A stretch of DNA of 41,373 bases. Origin: Candidatus Dependentiae bacterium (GTDB taxonomy: Bacteria > Babelota > Babeliae > Babelales > Babelaceae). The stretch is from positions 1 to 41,373 of the forward strand of contig JACDHA010000011.1 of NCBI GenBank assembly GCA_013821315.1. The letters are read 5' to 3'. The position numbers were made by a program, and so were the translations under genes. Under the pieces are notes generated by a model, which did not search any database, was not told the origin of the DNA, and saw only the letters and a list, made by a program, of their open reading frames with translations. Of this stretch, positions 1 through 8,675 are shown one piece after another. Positions within the stretch are counted from its first letter, which is position 1. Each line of letters begins with the position of its first letter.

Positions 1-150
1 AGCTACTTTAGATACTGCGAACGTAGACAAAAACATTTCTCAAGATATTAAAATTAATGAAAGACACGCACCTTATGAATACACAGCATAGTATAGATTT
101 TGAGAAGCTTATACACGAAGCAACCCCCCATTTTGCTCGTAGTGGTGGAA
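1..150. repeat. Terminal redundancy, left copy (circle junction)
   Basis: Bases 1-150 match 41224-41373 in order and orientation with one difference (C at 127, T at 41350). This is what an assembler leaves when it runs round a circular molecule; the unique circle would be 41223 bp. Positions 1-91 carry the last codons of the secreted GNAT-like gene whose full copy starts at 40643. Confidence 0.93.
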
Positions 151-500
151 AAGGTGGTCAAAATGTCAATAAAGTTGAAACAAAAGTAGAGCTTCAGTTT
201 AATATTCCCCAGTCAAGAGTGCTTGATGAGGATATGAAAGCGCGGCTTATGAAAAAGCTAGCAAGTAAAATTGATCATGAAGGAAATTTACATGTAAATT
301 CTAGCAAAGAACGGCAACAACATGCCAATAGAATAGCTGCTGAAAAATTGCTCATTAAACTTATAACCTTTGGGCTTAAAGAGGCTAAAAAGCGAGTTCC
401 TACCGGGCCCTCCAAAGCTGCTAAGCATAAGCGTGTAGAGACTAAACGCCAACATGCAACTAAAAAGAAATTACGCCAAGAAAAAAGTTTTGAAGATTAA
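75..500 (+). CDS. arfB: Alternative ribosome-rescue factor ArfB (YaeJ-type peptidyl-tRNA hydrolase)
   Basis: A 141-residue protein with the release-factor catalytic GGQ at residues 27-29, set in the typical context SGGKGGQNVNK, followed by a compact alpha/beta domain and a long Lys/Arg-rich C-terminal tail from about residue 105. ArfB enters stalled ribosomes lacking a stop codon, its basic tail reading the empty mRNA channel while GGQ hydrolyses peptidyl-tRNA. The length is close to E. coli ArfB (140), far shorter than RF1/RF2, and codon-recognition domains are absent. I prefer the ATG at 75 to the in-frame ATG at 57: it gives the usual family N-terminus and overlaps the upstream GNAT-like gene (ending at 91 on the circle) by 17 bases, suggesting translational coupling. 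Codon 18 is Pro here and Leu in the duplicated end copy, so the two ends disagree. Family assignment is confident. Confidence 0.9.
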   Translation: MNTQHSIDFEKLIHEATPHFARSGGKGGQNVNKVETKVELQFNIPQSRVLDEDMKARLMKKLASKIDHEGNLHVNSSKERQQHANRIAAEKLLIKLITFGLKEAKKRVPTGPSKAAKHKRVETKRQHATKKKLRQEKSFED

Positions 501-745
501 CTTGCTTTTAGTAGTTTAGGGGGCTTATCGTTAAAGCTAATATAGTTACTTAGCTTTTCAGCACACGGAGAATATGTGAAGCGTTTACCCATAAGTATGC
601 TTATAAAAGAATTGTATGTACCTAAATTACTACAAAACAATGTATTTAAAAAAAGGCCCTTAAGCTTATTTTTTAAATTAGTTACCTTATAAATAGTACC
701 TAAAAGTTCTTAGTATTATATTTTATAAAAAGGACATGTATCTGT

Positions 746-1150
746 ATGAAATTACTAAAATATAAAATTCTTTCTCCTATTCTCTTACAATTAACAACTT
801 ATACTATGCATTTGCCAAAAGAACAAGCATGCAGCGTAAACGAGTCTGTAGTAAGCAATAGTGCTGAAAATAGTAATTTGAAGTTATATAGTATTCTTAA
901 AGCTGACGAGATAAGAGCTAGATTAGCACAAAACGATTCGGATGCACTTGTTAAAGTCAGATCATACCTCGCTTCTAAAACACAACAAATATTTAATGCA
1001 ATAGAGCATGATCAGAACGAAGTTGTAAAAAAGTTTCTTGAGCTAGGCTTTAACAAAGAAACAAAAAATGCAGCTGGTAAAAGTATGTTAGAGATTGCTT
1101 TAATTTATAACAGCAAAAAAGTTATAGATCTTCTTATGCAAAACAATTGA
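746..1150 (+). CDS. Short secreted ankyrin-like protein
   Basis: A 134-residue protein. Residues 1-29 form a weak signal-peptide-like stretch; the middle is Ser/Asn-rich and disordered in appearance; residues about 78-134 read as one and a half ankyrin repeats (a helix with NAIEHDQNEVVKKFLELGF, then a repeat turn NAAGKSMLEIALIYNSKKVIDLLM). Two repeats alone are unlikely to make a stable solenoid, so this could be a shortened relative of the plasmid's larger ankyrin proteins. The start ATG at 746 has an AAAGGA about eleven bases upstream, rather far. A clear hairpin terminator follows immediately. Molecular target unknown. Confidence 0.65.
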   Translation: MKLLKYKILSPILLQLTTYTMHLPKEQACSVNESVVSNSAENSNLKLYSILKADEIRARLAQNDSDALVKVRSYLASKTQQIFNAIEHDQNEVVKKFLELGFNKETKNAAGKSMLEIALIYNSKKVIDLLMQNN

Positions 1151-1157
1151 TGTAAGG

Positions 1158-1190
1158 AAGATGGCTTTCTCAACCAAGCCATCTTTTTTA
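1158..1190 (+). terminator. Rho-independent terminator after the short ankyrin gene
   Basis: A perfect 10-bp stem (AAGATGGCTT, 1158-1167, with AAGCCATCTT, 1176-1185), 8-base loop and a run of T. It begins 8 bases after the stop codon at 1150. Confidence 0.88.
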
Positions 1191-1366
1191 TAATTATAAT
1201 TACTTTAGTTTAATTTTGTTCTTTTAAAAACTAAGATTTTTGTCTACTTAAATGCACTTTTTAAAGTTTATTCTAAATTTAACAAGTTCTTGTTTTGCGT
1301 TTAAGATTAAGTAAACTAAGAAGTATAAAAATAGTTATAGAGTCTGTTAGAAATAAGAAAGAATGA

Positions 1367-2161
1367 ATGAAAATATTTGTGCTATTGACTATATTATCTT
1401 TGTCTTATGTAAGTAAAGCAGTAGTGATAACTACTGAAGATGCTCAGAAGATTGGTCTTTTAGTCTGGAAAAATGAAGCTTTACAAAAAAGAGATTTACT
1501 TGTTTTCTGGAATGTATTAGAGTCTTTTCCTTCTTTAGGTATTGGCCATTGTATTTGGTATCTTGAAGGTCAAAGTGGTCCTTATACACAGCAGTTTCCC
1601 TGCTTATGTACTTATTTACAAAATCATGGTATTGCTTTACCCCATTGGTTAGAAAAGGCAAAAGAGATAGGAGCTCCATGGCATTCTAGAGAAGAGTTTT
1701 TAGAAGATAACCAAAGAACAGAAGAATTACGCTCTCTTTTATTTTCCACAATTGATTTACAAACAAAATATATGGTTGAACGCTTAGAAGAGCGGTTAAC
1801 ACTAATTATAAATGCTGTATCAGAAACAGAAAAAGCGCGTGTCTTAGAGAATATTGAGTTAATGAAAAGTACTTTGCTGGGTACTTATGCCTTAGTTGAC
1901 TATCTTAACTTTAAAGGCGATGGTCTTAATTCTACAGAGAATCGTAAAGGAGAACGCTGGGGGTTACTACAAGTACTTTTAGGCATGTCTAGTGGAGTAA
2001 ATAAAAAGACAGTTCTTAAGGTCTTTACTATTTCAGCAGCAGAAGTATTGCTTAGACTTATCAAGAATTCAGACCCAGATTACAACCCTATAAAATTTTT
2101 TAATGGGTGGATGAGTCGCCTTAGTACTTATTGCAATGAAACTATTTTAAATACTATATAG
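1367..2161 (+). CDS. Conserved secreted protein of unknown function (GIGHCIWY family)
   Basis: A 264-residue protein with a clean signal peptide (residues 1-18, ending near SKA). The mature part has a dense set of invariant-looking residues: SLGIGHCIWY (about 56-65), a Gly-Pro/Phe-Pro stretch, LPHWLEKA, APWHSREEF (about 103-111), an ELR..L...Q helix pair, and late in the protein KGDGLN...KGERWGLLQVL (about 182-205). From memory this combination recurs in a proteobacterial family of exported proteins annotated only as hypothetical; the Gly-His and Glu/Asp-rich motifs look catalytic, possibly hydrolase- or lysozyme-like, but I cannot name an activity. It ends 10 bases from the convergent GH18 gene with no obvious terminator. 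Confidence 0.75.
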   Translation: MKIFVLLTILSLSYVSKAVVITTEDAQKIGLLVWKNEALQKRDLLVFWNVLESFPSLGIGHCIWYLEGQSGPYTQQFPCLCTYLQNHGIALPHWLEKAKEIGAPWHSREEFLEDNQRTEELRSLLFSTIDLQTKYMVERLEERLTLIINAVSETEKARVLENIELMKSTLLGTYALVDYLNFKGDGLNSTENRKGERWGLLQVLLGMSSGVNKKTVLKVFTISAAEVLLRLIKNSDPDYNPIKFFNGWMSRLSTYCNETILNTI

Positions 2162-2171
2162 CTATTATATT

Positions 2172-3323
2172 TTAATTTTTATTTGCTAGTAAAGGCCACA
2201 ATGTATTATCTTCAAGCCCATCAAGTTTAAAGATATAAGCGCCTTTTAATCCGTATTTTTTTGCAAGAGCAATTCTGCTAGCAATAGCTTGAGCATCTAT
2301 AAAACAGACATAACGTGTCTCATTGCCTAATTTATAGGTAAACGCTAGCTCACCTCCAGCAGTACGCTTTGGTATAACAGTATAATTTTGAGAAAGAGAT
2401 TGTGCTTGTGGATAAGATATGTTGCGTATTTTCTTAAAATAAAAATGGGACATAACCGTCTCTGGTTTAATGCTAAACTCTAACCCATAAGAGCCAATAC
2501 CAAGTACTAACTTATGTGCTGGTATATACGAAAGCGCATACTGTATAATAGCTTTAAGCCATTGAGTTGAAGCATGAGAAATATAATAACCAGATTTCAA
2601 ATAATCAGGATTATATTGATAAGGTGTACCCCATTCATCATATCCCATAAGGTGTATTTGATCGCAGCATTGGGCTAATGCTTTCTTGTAATTACGTGCT
2701 TGAATGCCCTTGCCTGGGTGCAGTGATACTGAGGGTGCACGCGCAGCTGAAGGTTTTCTATTTAAATGTTTATTTATAAAAAGCCCGGTGCTTGAATCGC
2801 TTACTCTACCACCGACACAACAACATAATAATTTGTTATAGCTGTGTAATTTTTGCGAAAGGGTTTTCATAAAGGAAATAAAGCTATTTCGATCTTCAGA
2901 TTTAATGCGTTCGTAATTTATATTTATACCATCAAATTTGTTATCTACTACTAAAGATACCAGTTCATTAATATGTTTTAGCCTAGTACGAGAATTAAAT
3001 AACAAGTTATGTAACAATTGGGTATTAGTAGAAAAAATAGTTGGTATAATTTTAATTTTTTTTAAATGACATTCTCGAAAAAAATTTTGCCAGACATTAG
3101 CATTTTTTTTAAAGGTATCGATTATCTTGCCTTGTTTGTTAAGTTCATAAGAAAAAGGGCTTAGTTGTTCAAATAAAGTAGAATGAGCAGATGCTACACT
3201 TAGTGCTTCTTTACATTTCCAGTAAGGCAACCAAGCACCTAATAAAAAACTTTGCGAATTACTAGAGTATACATTTGTTAACATTATACTATAAATAGTA
3301 ATTAGAAAAAAATAATATCTCAT
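2172..3323 (-). CDS. Secreted glycoside hydrolase family 18 protein (YaaH/SleL-like)
   Basis: A 383-residue protein with a signal peptide (residues 1-19). The GH18 barrel shows the start strand LLGAWLPYW, the catalytic strand DGININYE (131-138) with the proton-donor Glu at 138, the substrate strand IHLMGYDEWGTPYQ, and the late strand LKGAYIFKLDGLED. In classical chitinases the motif is DGxDxDxE; here the two inner acids are Asn, as partly seen in the spore-cortex GH18 branch (DGVNIDFE), so peptidoglycan or related amino-sugar polymers are more likely targets than chitin. The ATG at 3323 is chosen because a strong GGGGGAAG Shine-Dalgarno precedes it; a longer frame upstream lacks one. Family confident; activity depends on whether Glu138 suffices. 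Confidence 0.85.
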   Translation of the reverse strand: MRYYFFLITIYSIMLTNVYSSNSQSFLLGAWLPYWKCKEALSVASAHSTLFEQLSPFSYELNKQGKIIDTFKKNANVWQNFFRECHLKKIKIIPTIFSTNTQLLHNLLFNSRTRLKHINELVSLVVDNKFDGININYERIKSEDRNSFISFMKTLSQKLHSYNKLLCCCVGGRVSDSSTGLFINKHLNRKPSAARAPSVSLHPGKGIQARNYKKALAQCCDQIHLMGYDEWGTPYQYNPDYLKSGYYISHASTQWLKAIIQYALSYIPAHKLVLGIGSYGLEFSIKPETVMSHFYFKKIRNISYPQAQSLSQNYTVIPKRTAGGELAFTYKLGNETRYVCFIDAQAIASRIALAKKYGLKGAYIFKLDGLEDNTLWPLLANKN

Positions 3324-3410
3324 CTGACTTCCCCCTTTAATAGTATTATAATTCAGAAAGGTTTCTAAAAACAATAGAGTATATTTGCAGAAACTAAAAG
3401 AGCATAGTAT

Positions 3411-3507
3411 TTAATGGCATCCCGCCAAAGCAGCTTAATGGTAAAATGGCAAGCTGTTTAGATGGCATGTAGCTAGGCTGCTATACTGGCTTGACGGTTA
3501 ATAGTCG
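3411..3507. repeat. Mosaic intergenic repeat, copy A
   Basis: The 274-bp gap between the GH18 and ABC genes holds words shared with other gaps: TTAATGGCAT (3411-3420, also at 31131 and inverted at 31091), GGTAAAATGG (3440-3449, also at 12740) and TATACTGGC (3482-3490, also at 11334 and inverted at 31101). No open frame. Confidence 0.6.
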
Positions 3508-3597
3508 TGGTGTAAAAGTATGTTTTTATAGCCTTTATATTTAGTTTGTCGCTATAATTACAAGGACAATTATAATTTTGTTATTTTTAGGTGTTGT

Positions 3598-4536
3598 ATG
3601 CTTGCTCTATTAGAAGTTAAAAATTTAGTTAAAAAGTTTGGCACATTTAGTGCAGTTAATAACATTTCTTTTTCTGTTAAACAAGGAGAAATTGTTGGTT
3701 TATTAGGAGCTAATGGTGCGGGTAAAACTACTACTATACAAATGCTTTTAACAGCGATAACGCCAACATCTGGCTCTATTAATTACTTTGGGCTTGAACT
3801 TGCTACACATAGGTCAGAAATATTACAGCAAGTTGCCTTTGCAAGTACCTATGTTAAAATGCCAGGTAATATTACGGTATATAATAATTTAGACATCTAT
3901 GGTCGCTTATATGGTCTTTCTGGTAAACAACGCAAACAGGTAATTGAAAAATATCTGTATACATTTGGCATGTGGCATATGCGTGATAGCCCAGTAGCTT
4001 TATTGTCTGCTGGACAAACTACTCGTGCTATGTTAGCAAAAGCATTTTTAGCTAATCCTCGTATTATTTTGCTTGATGAACCTACAGCTAGTCTTGATCT
4101 TGATGTTGCTTTAGAAGTACGTGCCTTTATTTTAGAGCAACGTAGGAAAAATGATTGCACAGTATTAATTACTTCTCATAATATGGATGAGGTTGCGGCA
4201 GTATGCGATAGAGTACTTGTTATGCAGCATGGAGCTCTTATTGCTAATGATACACCAGCACGACTTGCAGCTACCCTCAATCAAGCTCGTATAGAATTAG
4301 TTATTGAGCATAATCAAGAAGCTGCATGTACGTATGCTCGCAAACACGCTCTTGAGTATAGACTTAAAGCAAATACCTTTGTTGTACGTATTGATGAGTA
4401 TAAGATAGCAGCCTTCCTTAAACATTTTGCAGCTGCAGATATTGAGTATAGTTCTATTACTATTGATAAGCCTTCGCTTGAGGACTATTTTTTACACATG
4501 ACGCATAACCAGAAAAAGAATATTACTCTTTTATAA
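3598..4536 (+). CDS. ABC transporter ATP-binding protein (ABC-2 exporter type)
   Basis: A 312-residue ATPase with all the hallmarks: Walker A GANGAGKT (37-44), a Q-loop region, signature LSAGQ (136-140), Walker B ending LLDEP with Asp160/Glu161, and the switch His194 in TSHNMDE. Residues after about 220 form the C-terminal regulatory extension seen in NodI/DrrA/CcmA-like exporters. The signature has Ala in place of the first Gly (LSGGQ), a mild variation found in some active exporters. It is followed 23 bases later by an ABC-2 permease, with which it should form the exporter. Substrate is not deducible; candidates are polysaccharide, lipid or drug. The ATG at 3598 is preceded by AGGTG. Confidence 0.93.
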   Translation: MLALLEVKNLVKKFGTFSAVNNISFSVKQGEIVGLLGANGAGKTTTIQMLLTAITPTSGSINYFGLELATHRSEILQQVAFASTYVKMPGNITVYNNLDIYGRLYGLSGKQRKQVIEKYLYTFGMWHMRDSPVALLSAGQTTRAMLAKAFLANPRIILLDEPTASLDLDVALEVRAFILEQRRKNDCTVLITSHNMDEVAAVCDRVLVMQHGALIANDTPARLAATLNQARIELVIEHNQEAACTYARKHALEYRLKANTFVVRIDEYKIAAFLKHFAAADIEYSSITIDKPSLEDYFLHMTHNQKKNITLL

Positions 4537-4559
4537 TGTAACTCTAGAAAGTATATGCC

Positions 4560-5345
4560 ATGAAATTACATCGTGTTGTTGCTGTAATGCTCCGTTATTT
4601 TTTATTATACCCAACGAGCTTTGGGCGTCTACTAGATATATTTTACTGGCCAATGCGAGATATTATTATGTGGGGTCTTACAAGTGTATGGGCATTTAAG
4701 ACACAACCTGATAATGATAAATTGCTTTTTTCAATGCTTGCGGGTGTAGTTTTATGGCAAGTAGTGCTACGCAGTAATACTTCAACAGGCTTAAGTGTAT
4801 TTGAGGATATAGTCTCACAAAATTTACTCAATATGGTTTCTACCCCAGTTACACTTTCAGAATGGATTGCTGGTATTATGGGCATGAGTGGGATACTAGC
4901 TTTTAGTGCTCTTGTCTTTAGTATTGTCATAGCTAAAATACTATATGGTATAAATATATTTTCTGTTGGCATAGTGTTATTGCCTTTGATTATTATATTA
5001 TTACTTTTTGGTTGGTCTTTAGGGTTTTTTGGTGCATCATGCGTTTTGTATGGAGGTACTAAAGGACTTTCTTTTATCTATATTATATCTTGGTCGTTTG
5101 CACCGTTTGTTGGTATTTTTTATCCTTTAAGTGTACTTCCTAGTTGGTGTGTCAGTGTATCAAAAGGTATACCTGCTAGTTATGTGTTTGAGCAACTCAG
5201 ATCAATAAGTTTAAATGGTACCTATGTCAGAGAGCAGTTACTCGTAGCATTTGCTTTAAGTTGTGTCTATCTTATAATTGCTTTAGCTATTTTTGTATTA
5301 GTGTTTAAACACAGTAAAGCTAGGGGTGTTGCGCAACTGCAGTAA
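4560..5345 (+). CDS. ABC-2 type transporter permease
   Basis: A 261-residue inner-membrane protein with about six hydrophobic segments (roughly residues 25-45, 55-75, 100-125, 135-160, 170-190, 230-252) and the ABC-2 pattern of a cytoplasmic N-terminus followed by FGRLLDIFYWPMRDIIMWG, the coupling helix region, and a conserved Pro-rich turn APFVGIFYPLSVLP near 180-193. This layout is typical of NodJ/DrrB-like permeases. It follows the ATPase gene by 23 bases in the same direction and is almost certainly its membrane partner; two permeases would dimerise with two ATPases. Substrate unknown. Confidence 0.9.
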   Translation: MKLHRVVAVMLRYFLLYPTSFGRLLDIFYWPMRDIIMWGLTSVWAFKTQPDNDKLLFSMLAGVVLWQVVLRSNTSTGLSVFEDIVSQNLLNMVSTPVTLSEWIAGIMGMSGILAFSALVFSIVIAKILYGINIFSVGIVLLPLIIILLLFGWSLGFFGASCVLYGGTKGLSFIYIISWSFAPFVGIFYPLSVLPSWCVSVSKGIPASYVFEQLRSISLNGTYVREQLLVAFALSCVYLIIALAIFVLVFKHSKARGVAQLQ

Positions 5346-5396
5346 TATTTTTAGCATAACGGTATGAGGATGATAGTAGAAATTATTATTAAATGC

Positions 5397-6260
5397 TTAA
5401 AGCAGATTAAGAGAGCGAAAAGCGTCAGCTAATGTATGATAATCACCGTTTTTAAGTTCTATGCTAGTTATGCCAGCTGCTTGTGCTGCCTTAAGGTTCT
5501 CTTTTTGATTATCAACAAAAACACAGTCCTGAGAGTTAAGATTATATAGTTTAAGCATATGTTTAAAACATTGTATATCTGGTTTAGCATAACCAATCCG
5601 ACTTGATATAACAATGTCTTCAGGATTAAAATCAGCAAATGTAGTCTGACCTGTCCATGAATTATAAATTAGGTCAAAAGAAGCACTGTCCCAGTTGGAA
5701 AGGACCATAAGGCGCGTAGTGGGACATGCTGTTTTGCAAGCATGTACTAGTTCTATGCCGGCTTTTATAGGTTTTACGGTACTAGCAAAAAGAGCAGGTG
5801 TAAAAAGTGCTTTAATTGCGTTGTCAACAAGTTTTCTTTCGGCATCGTCAGCTAATACTTGAAGTCCTCTGGAACTTGTTGATTGATCGGTTACTTGTGC
5901 TACAATTTCAGGACCTGTTTTTTCACCAGTAAACCACTGGTACATACAATAAGGTAATAGATTGTTTTTTTCGTCATAAGGCATGATAGAATCTTTAGGA
6001 TACTCTTGTAAACTATCTAATACTTTAAACATAAGTGGTCTAATGTTAGGTATTTTAAAGTTAGTTATGCTATACCATACTAAAGAACCAATGCCGATAT
6101 TTTTAGCCATACGCATTTTACTTACACGTAAGAGTATTCCTGCTATATCCCAAATGATTACTTTAGGTTGTCTAACGAGAGGAACTGCTTGCATAGGTAG
6201 AGTTATAAATAAAAATAAAATACAGTACCAGGCTAATTTGTTTATATAAATACGCATCAT
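5397..6260 (-). CDS. Secreted HAD-superfamily hydrolase, copy 1
   Basis: A 287-residue protein with signal peptide (about 1-25). HAD motifs are visible in order: motif I VIIWDIAGILL with nucleophile Asp38, motif II LSNWD, motif III lysine in YAKPD, and motif IV FVDNQ. The general acid usually two residues after Asp38 is Ala, as in the DLGG/DLGN subgroup related to YihX and the N-terminal epoxide-hydrolase domain. Compared with copy 2 upstream, motif IV has DN where copy 2 has DD, so metal binding may be weaker. The start has AAGGAAAA just upstream. It lies 24 bases after copy 2 in the same direction and has identical length, so this is a tandem duplication. An exported HAD enzyme is unusual; substrate unknown. 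Confidence 0.85.
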   Translation of the reverse strand: MMRIYINKLAWYCILFLFITLPMQAVPLVRQPKVIIWDIAGILLRVSKMRMAKNIGIGSLVWYSITNFKIPNIRPLMFKVLDSLQEYPKDSIMPYDEKNNLLPYCMYQWFTGEKTGPEIVAQVTDQSTSSRGLQVLADDAERKLVDNAIKALFTPALFASTVKPIKAGIELVHACKTACPTTRLMVLSNWDSASFDLIYNSWTGQTTFADFNPEDIVISSRIGYAKPDIQCFKHMLKLYNLNSQDCVFVDNQKENLKAAQAAGITSIELKNGDYHTLADAFRSLNLL

Positions 6261-6284
6261 GCTTGTTTTCCTTAAGTTAAAAAA

Positions 6285-7148
6285 TTAAAGTACATTAAGA
6301 GAGCGGAGTGTATCAGCTACTGTATGATAGTTGCCTTTATCAAGGTGGATAGCATGCATACCACATTTTTCTGCAGCTTTAACATTTTCTAGTTGGTCGT
6401 CGATAAAAATACATTCATGAGCAGCCAAGTTATATGTACGTAAAAAATGCTCAAAACAGTGAAGGTCTGGCTTTGCGTATCCTATAGAACCAGATATCAT
6501 ACAATCATCTGCTTTAAAGTGTTGGAGTATAACTTTTCCTGTCCGATTATTGCGTAGTAAATCAAAAGAAAGTCTATCCCAATTAGAAAGTATCATCATG
6601 CGTGTGGTGCCATGTGCTACACATGCTCTTAGTAGATCGCGCCCTGCTTTAATAGGTTTAACACCATGAGCAAATGTTTGTGGTGTAAACAGAGTATTTG
6701 ATAAGCGAGTACATATTTTTTTTTGAGTGTTACCTGTGAAAAATCCTGGTTGATTATCTGCTTCTATAAAATCTTGTATTTGTTTATTAATAAAAGGCCC
6801 TGTTTGTTCTCCTGTTATCCATTTATACATACAATAAGGTAATTCTTTGCCATTTTCATCATGTATTATTGGAATGTTTTTTGGCATTGGTTCAACATGG
6901 TTAAGTACTTTAAAAAGTAAATCAGTGAATGCTGGGCTAGGCAAATGCGTAATAGTATAGTGTATAAGGGATCCTAATCCTATTTCGAAAGCTAAACTCA
7001 TTCTGCTTGATCTAAAAAGAACTCCACCCAAATCCCAGACTATAATTTTAGGTTTAACTTTAGCTGGTTGTGCTTTATTATCGGCTTTAATTGGTAGTAC
7101 TAAAAGAGTTGCAAAAAAAATAGAAATGACACTGTATTTGGTTAACAT
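6285..7148 (-). CDS. Secreted HAD-superfamily hydrolase, copy 2
   Basis: A 287-residue protein with signal peptide (residues 1-22, cleavage near IKA-D). Motif I is VWDLGGVLF with nucleophile Asp39 and Gly at the usual acid position; motif II LSNWD; motif III YAKPD; motif IV FIDDQ, complete. A cap region lies between motifs I and II (about residues 55-190) and carries the shared LPYCMYKWITGEQTGP stretch also present in copy 1. It is the first gene of the tandem pair and has AAGGAAA before its ATG. The divergent ankyrin gene at 7344 shares the 195-bp gap that must hold both promoters. The intact motif IV makes this the more likely active copy. Periplasmic phosphatase activity is an inference. 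Confidence 0.87.
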   Translation of the reverse strand: MLTKYSVISIFFATLLVLPIKADNKAQPAKVKPKIIVWDLGGVLFRSSRMSLAFEIGLGSLIHYTITHLPSPAFTDLLFKVLNHVEPMPKNIPIIHDENGKELPYCMYKWITGEQTGPFINKQIQDFIEADNQPGFFTGNTQKKICTRLSNTLFTPQTFAHGVKPIKAGRDLLRACVAHGTTRMMILSNWDRLSFDLLRNNRTGKVILQHFKADDCMISGSIGYAKPDLHCFEHFLRTYNLAAHECIFIDDQLENVKAAEKCGMHAIHLDKGNYHTVADTLRSLNVL

Positions 7149-7343
7149 GTTAATTTCCTTAAAAGATAATTTTACAAGTGATTAGGCTAGTTTTTTTAGT
7201 ATACTCTACTTAGTTTGGTATCTTAAAGAGTCTACAATAAGTTATACAAAAATTAAGACATATATTGACATTAGTAATTCTAATCTGTTATGTTTAGTGC
7301 AAATATAATATTATAATAACAAAAGTTACTACGAGGTATTTTC

Positions 7344-8177
7344 ATGAAACAAACCTTTCTCTCTTGCGTACTAGCCACTTTATTAATAGTATTTTCAGTT
7401 AAGTCCATGGTTCAATTTGACAAGCAATTAACTTCTCAGGAGTCTAGACCTCAAAAAGAAGTGCTGAGTGATTTAGGGCGTATACTTAAAGTAAAACCAG
7501 ACTTTATAGCTCTGGCACTTGCAGTTGAACAATCAAAAAAACCAATACCTATTTTAGATACTATCACATCAGATCAACGAGAGTTAACAAAACAGTTAAT
7601 TAACACAAGGCTTGCTGATAGTGAAAATGATACATTGCTCCTTAAGTTTATAAAACAGAGTGCAGCGGATGTTTTAAATATACAAGTATTACGTAATTTT
7701 TTAATATTAGGAGCGAGTACTTCTGTAAAAGATCATCTTGGCACGGCTCCTCTTCATTTTTTAGTATGTAAAGAAAATGCACAAGAGATTGTTAAGCTTA
7801 TTAGTGATTATGAAAAAGTTGATCTTAGTGTTGAGGATATGGCTGGCAAAACTCCTTTGCATTACGCTGTAATTTGTCTTGAAAAGCCAAATGATGGTGT
7901 GATAAAAAAAGCAGTTGTAAGATCTTTGCTACAATTAGGTGCTGACGTTACTAAAGAAGATAAACAAAAAAATACACCTTTAGATTTAGCCGTTAAAAGT
8001 ACTAATAGAAACCTTATAGAACTATTGCGCTCATATAACGCTCCTGTAAGTCAACGTACTTTAGATAATGCTAAAAATAACTCAGATATTGTAGAACTCT
8101 TAAAAAGAGAATATCAGCCAAAAATGTTAATGCGTAGTGATGCATCACGTAACTTAAGAAACATATTCCAGCAATAA
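7344..8177 (+). CDS. Secreted ankyrin-repeat protein
   Basis: A 277-residue protein with signal peptide (1-21). Ankyrin repeats occupy about residues 105-235: a weak first unit (NFLILGASTSVKDHLGTAPLHFLVCKE), then a strong DMAGKTPLHYAVICLE unit and a KQKNTPLDLAVKSTNRNLIELLRSYNA unit. The first hundred residues are helical and unassigned. A GAGGT Shine-Dalgarno supports the ATG at 7344. It converges on the broken HAD copy, the two stop codons lying 2 bases apart (8177/8179). Ankyrin solenoids bind proteins; in a host-associated bacterium the partner may be a host protein, which is inference. Confidence 0.85.
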   Translation: MKQTFLSCVLATLLIVFSVKSMVQFDKQLTSQESRPQKEVLSDLGRILKVKPDFIALALAVEQSKKPIPILDTITSDQRELTKQLINTRLADSENDTLLLKFIKQSAADVLNIQVLRNFLILGASTSVKDHLGTAPLHFLVCKENAQEIVKLISDYEKVDLSVEDMAGKTPLHYAVICLEKPNDGVIKKAVVRSLLQLGADVTKEDKQKNTPLDLAVKSTNRNLIELLRSYNAPVSQRTLDNAKNNSDIVELLKREYQPKMLMRSDASRNLRNIFQQ

Positions 8178-8178
8178 T

Positions 8179-8470
8179 TTAGAGTACCTGAAGGTAGCGC
8201 AACGTATTAGCTAAAACGACATATTGTCTTTAGATGTATTCCATTCATGCTACAGGCTTGAGCTGATTTAATATTTTCTAGTTGATCATCAATAAATATG
8301 CAATTGTGCGGATCTAATTTATAGGTAATAATCATATACTCAAATGCACGGGGATCTGGCTTTGTGTAGCCTATGATTCCTGATAAAATAATATTATCTA
8401 ATTTAAAGTTGCTAAACGCTATACGCCCTACCAAAGAATTATAAACTTCAGTAAATGAAAGACTATCCCA
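8179..8470 (-). pseudogene. Remnant of a third HAD hydrolase copy
   Basis: On the minus strand, reading from 8470, residues align with the C-terminal third of the two HAD genes at 5397 and 6285: WDSLSF (end of motif II), GYTKPD (motif III) and FIDDQLEN (motif IV). An in-frame stop lies two codons upstream of the Trp, and the N-terminal two thirds with the nucleophile Asp are missing. Near 8207-8222 the frame shifts; after it the tail LANTLRYLQVL matches the family ending VADTLRSLNVL and stops at 8179. So it has lost its start, its catalytic residue and its reading frame, and cannot be an active enzyme. Confidence 0.85.
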
Positions 8471-8675
8471 AGTATACTACGTAAAAAATGTGAGTATTAA
8501 TTAAAAGTACTTTAAGCACATGAATCTTGATTATTTTGCATATTAAAACTAATTTTTAGATTATCAATAATGCAGCATTAATGCTAGTGCCTTACTGCTT
8601 GCTTTTTTCTTGCATTTTAAGCAAAAAAAAGTATAGATTAAAATTAAAACCTTGCTATGCTGACGGATAAAAATA

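Noticed and set aside
497-706. An open minus-strand frame between arfB and the short ankyrin gene, ending in DKPPKLLKAS
   Set aside because: About 68 codons are open but the only ATG (592) leaves 31 residues; no ribosome site or family pattern. It could be a gene remnant, but the evidence is too thin.
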